DNA of 64,000 bases from Viridothelium virens (lineage: Eukaryota; Ascomycota; Dothideomycetes; Trypetheliales; Trypetheliaceae), in contig ML991811.1 of the NCBI GenBank assembly GCA_010094025.1, positions 186,001-250,000 on the forward strand. The letters run 5' to 3'. Below, in pieces: positions 11,442 through 24,243 of this stretch (position 1 is its first letter; the number at the start of each line of letters is the position of its first letter). The translations under genes were made by a program, and so were the position numbers. A model generated the notes under the pieces. It searched no databases. It was given only the letters and a program-made list of their open reading frames with translations, and was not told the origin of the DNA.

Positions 11442-14238
11442 CTAATCATTGTCGAACCACCCTTCAAATCTTCCGGGATCAGAATCTTCACCTTCGAACA
11501 GCTTCACCAAGTAATTTCCATCTTCATCTCCAAAAACTTCAATTAAGGCTTCTACCGTCGTCATCATGCCTCCTTCTGGAAACTCTCCTTGCAAGTCACG
11601 ATATCGTGAACCAATGACTTCATTTAGCAAGGGTCGAGGTTCCGCTCCGGCTTCAATGAGGAGCTTTGCAACGCAAATCTGCTTTTCCAAGGGCGAGGGA
11701 TGAAGCGTGCGTCCATACTTTGATGCTCGGAGGTAGTTCATGTACAGTTGCCATACAGATTGGTGTGGTTCTCCAAGGAGTTCCTGTACCTCTTCGTTGG
11801 GACTAGCACCCTTTTGTAAAAGATATAAAACAAGTGTAGGACGCTGTGCGTATGTTGTCGCATGATAGAGCAAAAGCCTGGCTGACAGGTGCTCCCATAA
11901 TAGTGGATTCGCTTCGATTCGCTGTTTGATGAATGACTCCAGGCCCCATCCAGCTAATATTGCCAAGTAATCTTGCCCTGGAGTACGTCGGTATGGTCCT
12001 TCACGCTGATACATTCCTTTCCATGGGTGATCATCTTGATACCACCAAGAAGCTACACGGTCGAGTTGCGTAAGCAAGGTGGACTCAACTTTTCCGTACA
12101 ACAGCTGCTTATACTGTGCGATATCTATAACCCGTTCGATGCTGTTAAAGAAAATATCCCTGAGACAGGGCATATCCCAGCTTCCGTCATCACTGGGCAA
12201 GCGCTTCAAGTATAGTAGACAGCCTCTGAGAAGTGTAGACAAGGCATCAAACTCTGGTCCACTGTCACTTCTCAGCTTGTCGTGTACGGTCTGACCTTGC
12301 AAGAAGTCGACAATTGTCCGATGAGAAAACCGGACTCCGATCTGCAGAATAGCAGTTTTCGAAGGCGCTGAAAGTTGGTCTATTTCAATGAGGTCCTTAC
12401 AACGCCCGTGTAAGCGAGTACGTAAGTTTGATGCTGCCAATTTCAGGTCCGCTTCTGAGAATGGAGAGACGTGGGTACTGTTGTCATCGTCATCATATGT
12501 CTCATCATCCAATGTCGAAAGAGCCAAGAGAGGCAAATTTATCGCTCTCGATTGCAAAAGGAGGAGGAGAGTTTGTGATGCTTTCCTCCGATAGAAAGGA
12601 TGAATGTTGTCGATCATTCCACCATAGTATCCTGTCAGTGTTGGAGGAACACCTCTAAGTCTTGTCAGTAAGTCTTTAACTGTGTCGCAATTCTGAAGAC
12701 TGTCCAAAAGTTCATTCACGACCAAGGATACCCAAAGGAAGACCCCCTGCGCCTTTCTCGTAACCTCTTTTGCAAGATTTACATGAATATGTTCTTGCTG
12801 TCTCAGTAGAATGTATCTTTCATCTGCTCCGAGTTTGTCTTCGACGAACAGCTTAATATCCCTTCGGGTGATATCTTGTAAACAGAGTGTACGGGTACGG
12901 TCTTTGCCGAATGCATTCCGGAGCACAGGCCAGGGTCGACTAGATATGCATAGCTTTATGTGGTCACAATACGCCATGTTCTGCAACATCTCACATATCT
13001 CTTGGTGGGCTCCTTGGAACTCGTCCAGGCTGTCAATAAAGAAACAGAATCGCACAGCTTCTGTTGAGCAGATGAGCTCCTGATTTTTCAAGGCCATTAC
13101 ACTGTGCATTAGGTCGGCTCGTGTCCATCGCTGCCTGTGCCCAAGTGCGTCATATCCTGGCTTGCCTCGTATAGGCACCACCTTGAAAATCAATTCAGGA
13201 TATTGACAAAAGATTTGGAACAGCAAGGTCTGAAGCAAGACTTCTTGTGACTTTTGCATTTGCGATCCAGCATCCCAGAAAAAATGGTGGCCAATGATGA
13301 TGTGTCTTGTTCGTTCGTTCCTGATCGCAGAGGTATTTCATCAATGTGGATTTTCCAGATCCTGGTTTTCCGGATATCCAATAGATACCACCTTCCCACC
13401 GAAGCCAGTCCAGAAAGCGTACTTCTGGCATATCGCGCCGTCGACCTTCTTCAAGAATCCAACCAAAGGTTTGTGAGTGAGCTTCTGTCACTGCATCGCG
13501 TCGGGACTCCATGGTTTCGAACTCCAGACTTGAAAGCACCTGATTTACCATGTCCGCTCTTCGCATACTCGTAGACACATCTTGGATCGATTGTCGAAGC
13601 TGTTGATTTGAAACTGCGCAGCAGAGGCCATCCGAGTCTGCGGAATGTATGTGATCCTTTAAACTGTCTAACTTGGCATGTATGCTAGACATATCAGTGT
13701 AACTGCGCTTGTAAGTTTCTTAACGGCTCGCATGACGCTTGAATTGCGATCACTAGGGTGTTCATTTGATTAGCATTTGGTATACTCATAATCAAAATGA
13801 GTATTCATACTTGATTACATTAAGCAGTCGCATGCTGATGAGTATTTTCTGTTCGTCTAGTTTGCGACGAAGCGATGCAATCCTCCCACGCCCTGATCTC
13901 CCTTTCAGAGATGCGGAGAGGCTTCCCAATATGCTATTCGCCTTCCGTGATGTGATATCTTCTAGGAAGCCAAGAAGCTCATCAGCAATCAGATTGCTAT
14001 TCCGACAAAGTTGCTCGAGTTTTTGCTCTTGCAGTGACAAAGGTGTAGATGCATCGGTTTGGGTCTGAGCCTCACACAGACTACGCAAATGCCGAACCTG
14101 GTTCTTCAGCTCAGTGTGCGCCGCTGTAGTCCCGTCTCTGGAATGGTATATCTCGTAAGCCTCTCCCAACACTTTTGCTCCAAAGTCGACTATTTGGAGG
14201 GTTGAGGATGTAACGCTCAGAGCTGTTAGTGGATCCAT
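11442..14238 (-). pseudogene. NLR-like STAND protein: HeLo-like N-terminus, NACHT, DUF7791-type region; frame disturbed
   Basis: Three minus-strand blocks belong to one receptor-like gene. (1) 13811-14238 begins MDPLTALSVTSSTLQIVDFG, the usual start of the fungal STAND N-terminal domain (Helo_like_N type). (2) 13285 to about 13702 carries FLDWLRWEGGIYWISGKPGS and Walker A GKPGSGKST. (3) 11442 to about 13280 carries Walker B FFIDSLDEF, the sensor-like CISSRPWPV and the DUF7791-type motif RFSHRTIVDFLQ. Its C-terminus has weak ankyrin-like pieces (LLLYHATTYAQRPTLVLYLL). Blocks 1 and 2 are joined by an intron starting GTATGA at 13810; its 3' end is uncertain, because the better 58-base version (acceptor at 13753) leads into a stop. 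Blocks 2 and 3 are in different frames at a six-A run (13279-13284) with no plausible intron between. Such genes act in fungal self/non-self recognition and cell death. The break may be real decay or a base-calling error in a homopolymer. Confidence 0.8.
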
Positions 14239-16297
14239 TATGACAAGTAGAACAACATTTGGCACAAGTGCAAGTACGATTCAGCCGTGACTGGCATTCT
14301 CCAAAGGGACCACCTGACGGTAGTAAGTTTCATGGTCAAGTCTTTTCATTGTGCTTGTCAAGCCCTGCGGATGCTTGCTGCTGGGGTTTCACTTACAGCA
14401 CATCGCCACGGCAATATTGAAGGGGAGTTCAATGAGTTACGGCTTTGTGTTTCCCGAGACAGACCAGTCAGATAGAAGGTGGGAATCCCCTAGTCACGCC
14501 TTGCGGTAAGGTGATATTGTAACTGAGTCATATAAAAGTTCGCCTTGGTCAAAGACGGCGAACGTTTCTCTTGTGTATCTCCGAAGATTCTCTAGAGCGC
14601 GCAGAAGAAAAAGTCTTCGTCCTAGCTAGGAATAGGAGGGATCAGTGTGCTCCGCGAGCTCCTTGCAACTTCATCACAGGTCTTCGGCGATCAGTGCCGT
14701 CAATCCGGCTCGTATGCGGGCCGCCGCAGTTGTACTCCCACATTACACGACTGCTGCTGTTTCTGAGCCAGTGTCCATGGAACAGAGACAAGTAATTGGC
14801 CAGGCCAGACATGCCATTTTGAGGTCATCATTCGTGTAAGTATGAGCAACAAAGCAGCGCGTCATCGGATCAAATAGATAGGCGGCAGGCCGTCATGGGT
14901 GCCACACTGGCACATTGGTCTAAAGCCACGGAATTATGACCGGGAAGCAAACATGTAACGAAAGACTCACATTCAGAGATATTGAAAGATCTCGAAATGA
15001 TTTTCATACGGTTGGCTGGTTTCCAGTCAGTCCTTTCACCAGAAAGACCGACAGGGATTCATTAGCACCAATGATATGCGATGAATATTTCATCTGAATA
15101 GCTAACGCTGAGTCGGACTGGTCTGGAATGAGATGCTAATCCCACAGTCAAACCAAGAGTAGGCGCAAAAGAACACAGCTGGGGAAGGAACATCGTTAAA
15201 AAAAAAAGGTTGGGCGCGTGGAACACTTTAAGGAAAGCGGCAATTTTAAGGGGGAGCACTGGGGGTTTTACTAAATTGGAGAGGGTCTGCCTAAACTTCG
15301 GAATTATTGCATATTCGTGAATAAATCATAATTATTTAGGCCATCCTACTGTAAGATTCTGTTGGTTCCACTGATGCTATGACCCTAATCGAAGCCAACC
15401 TTTTGTATCCCCTGCGCTGGTGTCGTGGGTTTTTGCACATGACGTGATATTAAGTCCGTGCGCAATAGCCCACCAGCGTAAGGGATACAGCCACTGCGAT
15501 TGATCCTGAGTCTAGCTAAGTCTACTAAAGACTAAAGGAATAAATCAAAAATGCTTAGGGAACTGTTTCGTTCAGAAGCGCTTGTCCCAAATGTCCTGTT
15601 CTCCTCGTCACGCTTGCTTTCTACGAGAATGAGCAATACTCTAATCTAGCGGACCTTACAGGGTATACCGTGTGACGTTTTCGTAGAAAGTTCTGCGACA
15701 GCAAGTCTCAACCCCAACATCCTTCTGACTCTGATCTCCTTCGGATCTTCTGCTCTGTCATTACGGCTCCGTGAGTTTGGTGGGTTGGCCACGCTTTGCT
15801 AGGAGGACAACTCTGATCGCCGGCAACATCTTTCAAACCATTCAATGAGCCATGATCACCGAATTCTTCGTCACGATGATCTGGTCCCCGAATCTCAGCC
15901 TTCTTACCCTGGATGAGATCATCAAAGCGACTCGAAACCTCCCTCTGGGGCCCCACGACGGGCCCAAAGCGTTCAAGAGGCTTGATGTCTTCTTGGACGT
16001 CCTGAACGACATTGTCAACAGCAGCCTGAAAAGGCAGCTGCCTTTGCATTCGCTTTTTGTATTCTGATCCGAGGATCCGAGAATCCGCTGCCTGCTTACG
16101 TCTCCTTTCAAGAGAGCCTCTTGACACAGCGTGTCTAGCTCCGCCTTGGCAAGTTCTCGGCGGCTCTGAGAGCGCGTGCACGTCCTTGGAGCCCCAGCCG
16201 GCGTACACCTCCATTCCAGGGGCTAGAGAGGCGGGCGGCTTCTTGCAATAGTGATCATGGCTATAACCTGCGCGAAATCTCCCGCACTTCGTTGAGT
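14239..16297. other. Gene-poor stretch with possible downstream exon of the next gene
   Basis: 14239-15700 has only short frames. A TATAAAAG box lies at 14531-14538, but no convincing gene follows it. A minus-strand frame at 15708-16301 (about 197 codons, no ATG) follows directly after the stop of the acidic protein at 16298-17104 and could be its second exon. The best donor/acceptor pair I can see (GTACAG...CGCAG) does not keep this frame, so I do not join them. Confidence 0.4.
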
Positions 16298-17104
16298 TCA
16301 AGTCTGTACTTGATTTGGAGTGGACGGGGGGCTATCTCTGCCGCTATCGTCCCTGTCGTTGCCATGCTCATCGTGTCGTCTAAGCTCTAGATGGTGCTGA
16401 CCTCCGTCGCCTCCGCGATCATCATGATCTCTCCTGTCCTCATTATTGCCCTCTCCCTGCTTGTGGTCTTCCGTGCCACTATCTTTCTGTTCCTCCTTTT
16501 CGTCAGTCTCTTTCTCTACATTTTGCTCTTCATCACGTGCGACTGTGCCTTGCTTCTCGTCCTTACTTACATCTTCTCCCAGATAAAACGCATCTTCTGG
16601 GAGGGAACTTCTTGTGTAAAAATAGGTATATGGACGGTTGCGAAGACCACCAAAGCCATCGCAAGGTATAGTCCATATATCTAGCTGCTGGCTATGGCTC
16701 AGTGATATATGTCTGACATTAGAGCGCGTTTGTCTTTGACCGTGTGGGTTCATTGAATTTCTCGCGGGCGTGTAGGAAAACCGACGCTGCATCCACTGGA
16801 CGTGAAGTCTGTCTTCTGGCTCCATTGAGGCAGATTTATCGATGGCTTCCGACAACGCGGAGTCCAAGAATGGCATGGCGTTTTCGAGGTCAAGAAGGTC
16901 AGGATTCAGATTCGTATCCGGAAGCACTGACGGCCGGGAAAAGTTGACAGAGGCCGGTCCTCGAGCCACACTTGCGGAGGATTGGACATCATGTGGGTAC
17001 TCAGATAAGCTAGATCGGAGTTCTGAGTGAGTGGTTCTCAAAGAGCCCATCTTCGTGGAGCGAGGTGAAGGAGTAGCGTCGAACGGTCGCCTTGTGTCAG
17101 ACAT
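16298..17104 (-). CDS. Hypothetical acidic protein, low-complexity C-terminus
   Basis: The minus-strand frame of 268 codons starts at the ATG at 17104 (MSDTRRPFDATPSPRSTKMG). The N-terminal half is Ser/Arg-rich with a short helix (LLDLENAMPFLDSALSEAI). The middle has QRRFSYTPARNSMNPHGQ and a Tyr-rich segment (NRPYTYFYTRSSLPEDAFYL). The last 90 residues are almost wholly D, E, K, H, R, G and N. I do not recognise a family and see no signal peptide or membrane helix. The plus strand of the tail translates to a falsely hydrophobic frame, which I reject. The protein may continue into 15708-16297 through an intron. It sits in a gene-poor region beside the NACHT gene and is probably lineage-specific. 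Confidence 0.45.
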   Translation of the reverse strand: MSDTRRPFDATPSPRSTKMGSLRTTHSELRSSLSEYPHDVQSSASVARGPASVNFSRPSVLPDTNLNPDLLDLENAMPFLDSALSEAIDKSASMEPEDRLHVQWMQRRFSYTPARNSMNPHGQRQTRSNVRHISLSHSQQLDIWTIPCDGFGGLRNRPYTYFYTRSSLPEDAFYLGEDVSKDEKQGTVARDEEQNVEKETDEKEEQKDSGTEDHKQGEGNNEDRRDHDDRGGDGGQHHLELRRHDEHGNDRDDSGRDSPPSTPNQVQT

Positions 17105-20100
17105 GCTGTTCAATCTCTCGAATAGTATGTGTAATCGTCGTATTAGATTACTCAATCTCGGTGCAGGACTGCTGCCTTAGAGATAAACGCGAAACTAGGC
17201 GGTTGTCTGGCTTGATTTACGGGAGTCTGGAGGGATTCTTATACTCATTAGGGGATAGATGATCAGTAAGGTGCCGCAGCTGTGACAGTAATGGACTGGC
17301 TTAACAAGGAAGGCTTGATCTAGGCGAAATACAAATGGGCAACTTCTATCAGCAAATGGTGGGTTGAGTCCAGGCAGAAAGTCAATGTATCGAACTAACC
17401 GTAGAAATGAACGGTGCTGACGCGATGCTTGAGGACATTATTGGAGAAAGTAGGCTTGGCCAATGCCACGCCTCTGAAGTTGATTATGGTATTCATTCCA
17501 AGTCGTGAAAAGAAAGCAGTATTGCTGCATTGCTTTCTGGTTCACTTCGTACTACTTAGTCTAACCGATCATACTTGTTTAAGCTTTTTGATCGTAAGGT
17601 GTTAAACCAGAAGGGCTAAGGTTCATGAATTCCGCGGCAGAACTTTGACACTTGGACTCCTGCCACGTGAGCAAAAAAACCATCGACCTTACAAAGTTAT
17701 TATGCTGAACAATCAGGGACATGGAAAACGGACTCCAGACTGGATATTTCCAATGTTCTGTGACGTTAAGTCAACCTTTATCTTTGTGTGCTGTAATGGA
17801 TGGCATTCGTTGGGTAAGAGCAACTCAATCCAAGAATCACAACATCGAAGGTCCCTAAGCGGATCCCCCGCTTTGGTGAATCGATTCAGAAGAACCGACG
17901 TGATAGTCAGGTCGAGAAAATCATGAGTAGACCCAAAAGCCTACGATGAGGTTAATGGATGCGACAGTTGCAAGAAAACTTTAAAGATAAGCCAACAGTT
18001 GATGCTCTAGACTTCGCAAGCGACGAGACCATCCATAGTTGAGGCTTACATGCGCAGAGTGATGGAAGACCAGACCTAATCCATGTAACATAATAATCGA
18101 GCCTTGGAAGGTCATCTGTCAGGAGATCTGGAGGGAATCAGCACCGCGTGGCCCGAGTCTGTACCCCATGCATACTTCATATGTTGAGTACTTGTCTGCA
18201 TTGGAGAATGATGAGGTCTACACACATCGAGATACCTTGACGACTACTTTCTAGTAAATGATGCAGAGAGCGACAAGATGCTCAGGCAGATCTATGCACT
18301 ACCGTAATGTAGGGACGCGGACCGAGATGGCAAAGTCTCGCGCGTGCGGTTCGCTTGTCTGTCAGAGCTACAAGTAGAAGATTGATCAAATCGCAAAAGG
18401 TCTGACAGTACACACTGGGCGTGGATCTTAGCTAGGAATACCTTGCTTGTGATATGTGCCACAAAAGCGACCATGCGCACTGGCGCACTGGCGCAGGGCT
18501 ACGGGACCAATCCATATTCGAGAAAATCAACATTAAGTTCCGTGAGCTTTGATCCATCATTCCTGAACTTTCCTTGGTCACGTATTGCTGGTCCACATGC
18601 TCTTCACCCTCTTAGATTTCCCTGGTGGCGATGGCCTTGGACTGGAACTGTGGTTGTGTGGCAGAAATGCATCTCTGTATGATGACAAGAGATGATGGAT
18701 TTCAGAGTTTGAACCTAGGCTATATCAGAGGTACGTAAAACAATTTCGATGCGTATGACGATTGCCAGGGCACCTTGATGAATGCTGATGATTCTTGACC
18801 AGCGTAGCGCCAACGTCGGCCTTGTCCATGCTCCTCCGTTTGGTATCGGCTATCGTTCCGAAGTCTTAGCCATCAAGATAAGTGGAGTGATCGTAACGTC
18901 TCTGCAAAGTCTCTAGCTTTTGCGGGCTTGCAGGAATGAGCCGAGCCATTTCGCAGCCACGAATGCAGCTTCCAAGCCTGAAACAGTGATCAGTTTGAGA
19001 GAGGATGTAGATTGACTGCAAGTGGTGCGCAAGCGAATCTGCAAACAACCGTAAACACATGGTCTTAAATTACCATCACTTGATACCACTGTGTGAATGA
19101 GGAGCATGGCATGTAGGTCGTCTGGTTCACCATGCAGAAGACCTGGTCCGGTTGGGATGACAACGAGGACTGCGCGCATGCCAGATGTGTACAAAGTCTG
19201 GGCACATGGCTTTCCCTGTCGAAAATCGCGTCGCCACCGATAAATGACTGTTCTTCCCTGGTCTAGCCTCTTCCCAGAGTTGGCCTACAAACGCTGTAGG
19301 TCCTGCTGCCGCCCTGGATTCCTGGCCCTCAGGCCAGATCTGCGTCATCCCGACTGCCGGCAATCCCCGTAGAGGTCATCTCCCTCAAAGCGGGAACCCC
19401 TCACTACACAATCTGTGCCAACAAGAAGCCCCACAATTGAGGCCGGTCCATATGACTTCCAAGAGGCGACAAACGAAGCGTGGCTGTAATCTGGCTGCTG
19501 AAGAAAAAGCCCAAGCCGCCGTTAGTGTAACGAAGCTGTCAACTAAGTGGGTCGGGCCCACACACTTCAAGCTTTGCGTAGTGCCAGACGTGGAGTCCCG
19601 CAGACACTTTGCCGGATATGTACAGCATCTGCGAGACATATGCGAGCAGGCGGGAGCTACTGCATGAAACCGTATAAAGCAAATTCAATGAGATTTTCAC
19701 ATATCAAAATATGGGTATGGCCCAAGAGCGTATGTTGAAGTACAAGACAAGGGTTGAAATCTCCAAAGTGAAGAATATAAAATCTCGGACTCTTAAAGTC
19801 TCTGACTTGATGCCAAGGAGACTACATGTGGTGGTATTTCGTTGTCCGAGTAGGGTTCTTTCTAAGTCTGAGTCTTCCACATCTGATGGGTATTGACGGT
19901 CCAGTCTAAAGCACGGCAGCTCCGGCAACGGGCAGGGCAGCGGAAAACTACCCGAAAGTCTCCCATTACAAGTCTGAGCTCACTGGACGATGGTCAAACG
20001 AATTAGACATCTTATTAAACAACCCCCTCATGTCCCGAGAAGATTTCCCTGCATTATCGGCTCAAAGTGCTCTGAATTCTGAGGGCTGGGCGGGCAAGCG

Positions 20101-21152
20101 TTCTTGAGACGCTAGTTGGGTATTATGGTTTCCTGATCAGAATAAAGGCGCCAGATCCGTATCGGTCTTGTTCTCTTCAATATCTTGACTCATCTACACC
20201 GGTATCGCCTCATTGTTAGCTTGTTTGTGTCTGTTCAGGAGGACAACTGTTGGGTGGGAACATACCGAGGGCGGCCCTACGGCCGTGGGAGGTCATTTGC
20301 GTTTTTTCGTTGTGGCGTGGCATTAATTGACGCGTTTGTCCCCTTCGATTGGTGAGAGAAGCCGCGATTACTTGCTTGGTAAAGAATAGTGAGGATGACT
20401 GGTTGACAGTGTATATTCTGGAGTCCCTTTCGTCCATTCTGCACTGCTAGAGATCTCCAGTCAATGTTAAAGCAAAAGCTAGACCTCATCTTGGTCTGTA
20501 AACTCCAACATCAGTCCTCGATACTGGACAATACCTCTGAAGAGCAACTCTCTCTGAACACTAAAGAGACCCAAGCCTGATTTGCCACCAACTGTGGATA
20601 CAAGACACGTGGGATCTGCTGAAGCTTTTGAGAAATTCGCGTTGATCAGGGTTCTCCTGCATCAATCCTTAGCTTGCCTGAGCCTGCAGGTACTCTCTCA
20701 CTGACGCACCTCATCTGCATGCAGGAACCAAGACTCTGTGAGACAGGTAAAGCGGTGAAGATACACGGCCTGCACCAGGAAGCGGATGATGTTTGATTAT
20801 TATGGGCCGCCACACTTGGCTGTCCTTCATCCACAATCACCGGAGTGGTTCCCGATGAGGTTTCAACGCAACGCTGAGACAGTTGACGGAGCTGTGCACC
20901 TTACGAGTCAAAAAGCTTCGCTTCTGAAGGACACAATTGGGTGCCCGCACTTGGTTCAATATCAACAATGTGCAACCGTGCACAATCCTGCAATGGACTT
21001 TGTTAAGGTAAACCAAGACCATCGTAGTCAGGTAGAACGAAACTGCTAATTGGAGATAGAATCAACCGCAGCAGGGTATCGAAAGAAGTTGTCCGGCAAA
21101 ATCTCCGCATTGCTCCACTAGATCTCAACGCTCTTGCCCAGATCTATCAAGC
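17105..21152. other. Gene-poor stretch, about 4 kb
   Basis: No open frame above about 95 codons is supported by domain content or splice context. I saw no terminal repeats and no transposase-like motif. The last few hundred bases are the upstream region of the Myb-like gene. Confidence 0.5.
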
Positions 21153-22557
21153 ATGGCCATAGCGAACACGTCAAATCAGCCACAGTCCCGATTGCAAGAC
21201 ACGGAGGTGCTGAATTGTCCGTCTCTGGGTGGACTGTCTGTTGAGACAGACGCCACTCTCGAGAACAATCGCCAGAGTCGGAATAGTGAGGAGGAAGACA
21301 GCTACTTCGCACAATCGGATCCAAAACAGGAGCAGACGCATCGTCTAGATACGTGGAATCCCCTTGGATTTGAGGATAGCCTCCTGCAAAATAGGCCGGA
21401 GGCATCGTACAGTAGCGCATTAGTGTCGGATCCCATCTTGTGTACGAACATGTCGCAGCTGGATGAACCTTGGGACAATCAACAGAGTTGCCGTTTCCCT
21501 CATGGTGAGGTATCCAGTAGCGGAGGCCCCCTCGACAACGCTTTGAAGTACACCACTACCAATGAATTATACAACCTTGACATCGCGTGCCATCCTTATG
21601 GTGAGGATGAAGGACAACACGCATTCTCAGGAATGCCGCAGCCAGTGTGTGGATCAACAGCCAGCACGAACCAACAAAGACATTCGATCCACGCTAGCAA
21701 TGGCGACTTGACAGATTGCATGCCGCTGCTCGAGACAGAGTCCGCACAGGTTGGCGGGGACCCACAATGGTGGCAGACATCGAATGCCGACTTGACAGCC
21801 GCTACAACGGCAAGCGCCGAAGTCCCTTTGACAGAATTGACAGAAGGCATGGCAACGACCGCTGACTGGGGGTCACCCTTCTCGCAAAGTGCGCAAATAG
21901 GTGAAGAATCTAGGCTGGGGGAGGACCTGTTACTAGAAAATGGATCTGGATACTTACATTCGCAAACAATTCCCTTAGTCAAAAACTCCTCAGGCGAATA
22001 CGATCAATGCGTCGACATCCAAGATGGCTACATTTGGGACGAAGAAACGTCTACAGGACCGCAGGGCGCCGGACCGTTTTTAATGAACCCGCAGACCCTG
22101 CAGTATGGCTCCCTAGTGATCCCACGTTGGAGTTCAAAAGACGACTATCTTGTGCAACAGAAACAAGCTGGCTTGACGTATAAGGAAATCAAACTGAAAG
22201 GCCACTTTGCAGAAGCGGAATCGACGTTGCGGGGTCGCTACAGAAATTTGACAAAACGAAAGGAAGAACGCGTAAGGCGGCCGGAGTGGGAGGACAGAGA
22301 TGTAAGTGCCAGATCCATTCTCCGAACCTTGCTGTTATTGACAACTTAAATTCTAGATTATACTTTTGAAGCAGGCCGTTCAGCTACTAGGACCCTCAGA
22401 TCTCCCAAAGACGCCAGGATCAGGAAGCAGAGCCAGGCAAAGACCAAAGATCCCGTGGAAGAAGATTTCGGAGTACATCGCAAATCACGGAGGCTCATAC
22501 AAGTTCGGCAATGCAACTTGTCGTAAAAAGTGGGATGAGCTGCAAGAGGAAGATTGA
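21153..22557 (+). CDS. Myb/SANT-like DNA-binding protein, two exons
   Basis: Exon 1 (21153-22301) and exon 2 (22357-22557) are joined by a 55-base GTAAGT...TTCTAG intron in phase 0, giving 449 residues. The first about 320 residues are acidic, Ser/Gln/Thr-rich and disordered, resembling an activation region. The C-terminus (about 325-445) is a fungal Myb-like helix-turn-helix module: RWSSKDDYLVQQKQAGLTYK, LRGRYRNLTKRKEERVRRPE, then after the splice IILLKQAVQLL and PWKKISEYIANHGGSYKFGN, with ATCRKKWDEL at the end. The spaced tryptophans (W in RWSS, W in RPEW, W in PWKK, W in KKWDEL) fit a two-repeat Myb fold. The likely role is nuclear DNA binding; the target is unknown. The intron falls within the DNA-binding module. 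Confidence 0.85.
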
Positions 22558-23058
22558 AGGGAGTTTATGAATGTTGGGACCAGTGGGGCTTTCGGTCTTC
22601 TGAGCGTTCTGTGAGGTGGCTGTGGAGCAGTGCATCGGATATTTTAGGGAGCTTATCGGCGGCCTTCGTAATTATATTGATTCCCACAAGGTCTCGTGAA
22701 AGGCACTTTGGTGTCGCAGACAGAATGGTATCTCAGCGTGGAATAAGCAGAATCCGCTATGACCTAGCTTCACTCTGTACAAGAATCAATAGTGAATGTG
22801 TCCGAGTGCACCAGATCTGTGAGCTACAAGTTAAATGCGGATGAGGGGTGAGGCGAGAAGAAATTATTCCCTTCCTCAGTGCTGAAGTGCAGTCTTTGAT
22901 TTGAGTGCCTAAGTCAAGGTCAAGGTCTCGTCGCGTCGGAACCAAGAATTGTCCGGCGCCGTTGGCAGGAGCAGAGCAGGATGACCTCAATCTCGAGCAA
23001 GCACCGAGGTACACAGCGTGCAGCTCAAGAGTCTCTGCGAATTTTTGACTAGTCAAGG
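22558..23058. other. Intergenic between Myb-like gene and APA2
   Basis: 500 bases holding the 3' flank of the Myb-like gene and the APA2 promoter. No further feature is evident. Confidence 0.5.
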
Positions 23059-24243
23059 ATGCTTGCAAGTCTTCGAGGGAACCTTAACGGTCTAGTGAAG
23101 GCAAAATACAAGGCTGCAAGAGCAGCTCAAAGCCTGATATTCTCATCCACCGAACTGGCAATTATCGAGACAGAGGCAAGCGTGCCGGTGAGTAAGTAAA
23201 CCAATTGAGCCCTTCTTTCAATCCCAGAAACTCGCGCCAACTCAGCAAATCCAGTTCCAGCTTCGCTACTGTCCTGCTCTGGCAAAGAAGCCACAAAAAG
23301 ATGCCTCTACAGAAGACGTCAAAGATAAAAGCAAAAAGCCCGATCCCTTCGACAATCCTGATGAAGCCCTCCTGATCGCTCAGTTGCCGGAGGAGAATCC
23401 GAGTCATTTACTTGTTCTGAACAAATATCCGGTCATACCTGAACATTTCATATTAGCAACAAAACAAAACAAACAACAGACCGCGCTGCTAGAAAGAGAT
23501 GATCTTGAGGCGATGCATGCCTGCCTAAAAGGCTGGGAAGAGGCGAGCAGCAACAGTGAGCCGAAGAGGCTCTTTGCCTTCTTCAATTCAGGAGACCATT
23601 CAGGCGCAAGTCAGCCACACAGGCATGTTCAGTTCTTGCCTGTAGAGGAGATGGCGGGAGACTGTGAAACTGGCCGCTGGAAAATGCTGATTGATATCAT
23701 CGAAGATCAGGCTCCATCTCAAGGCATGGGTACGTTTACAAATTTCGTGTGTTCATAACTAGTGTGGCTAATTTCTCAACAGGCTATTCCGATCTCATAA
23801 GTCATCCGGACTTGCCTTTCTTACACTATGGACAAAGAATTACACCGGACATCGACGCAACAGGACTCTTCGAGTTATATACTCGACTGTATAGGGCAGC
23901 TGAAAGTGCAGTACGTCTGTATATTGAGAAGAATCCTGGAACTCTCAGGCTTCACCCTACCGAAGGAGAATCCAACCCCATTAGTTACAACCTCGGTTTG
24001 ACAACTTCTTTCATGGCGATTTGCCCACGCCGAAAGGAAGGCGAGACTTTACTCCGCTCTGATGGTAGTGAGATAGGGTCAGTGGCACTCAATGGTACTC
24101 TTTTGGCAGGGACGCTTATGGTGAAAAACGAAGAGGAATGGGAACTCCTGAAGAGCAACAAGTCAAAGTTTGACGAAATACTTGGTGCTGTCGGAATCCC
24201 GTCCAATGCGAGAGACCCTAAATTTGAATATAACAAAATCTGA
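23059..24243 (+). CDS. APA2: Ap4A phosphorylase (ATP adenylyltransferase), three exons
   Basis: Exons 23059-23187, 23246-23729 and 23783-24243 give 357 residues. The 58- and 53-base introns start GTGAGT and GTACGT. The enzyme splits diadenosine tetraphosphate with phosphate into ATP and ADP, controlling Ap4A levels in cytosol and nucleus. Diagnostic parts are FQLRYCPALAKKP near residue 48, FDNPDEALLIAQLPEENPSH, the substrate-binding stretch HLLVLNKYPVIPEHFILAT and the HIT-like catalytic motif SQPHRHVQFLPVE, where the middle His is the nucleophile. HPDLPFLHYGQRI follows, and SYNLGLTTSFMAICPRRKE lies near the C-terminus. Length and motif order fit yeast Apa1/Apa2 and their fungal orthologues. 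The start is set by the ATG that opens the helix MLASLRGNLNGLVKAKYKAA. Confidence 0.95.

Noticed and set aside
16391-16684. Very hydrophobic plus frame that looks like a membrane protein
   Set aside because: It is the antisense of the acidic, charge-rich tail of the minus-strand protein; antisense of acidic codons commonly reads as hydrophobic.
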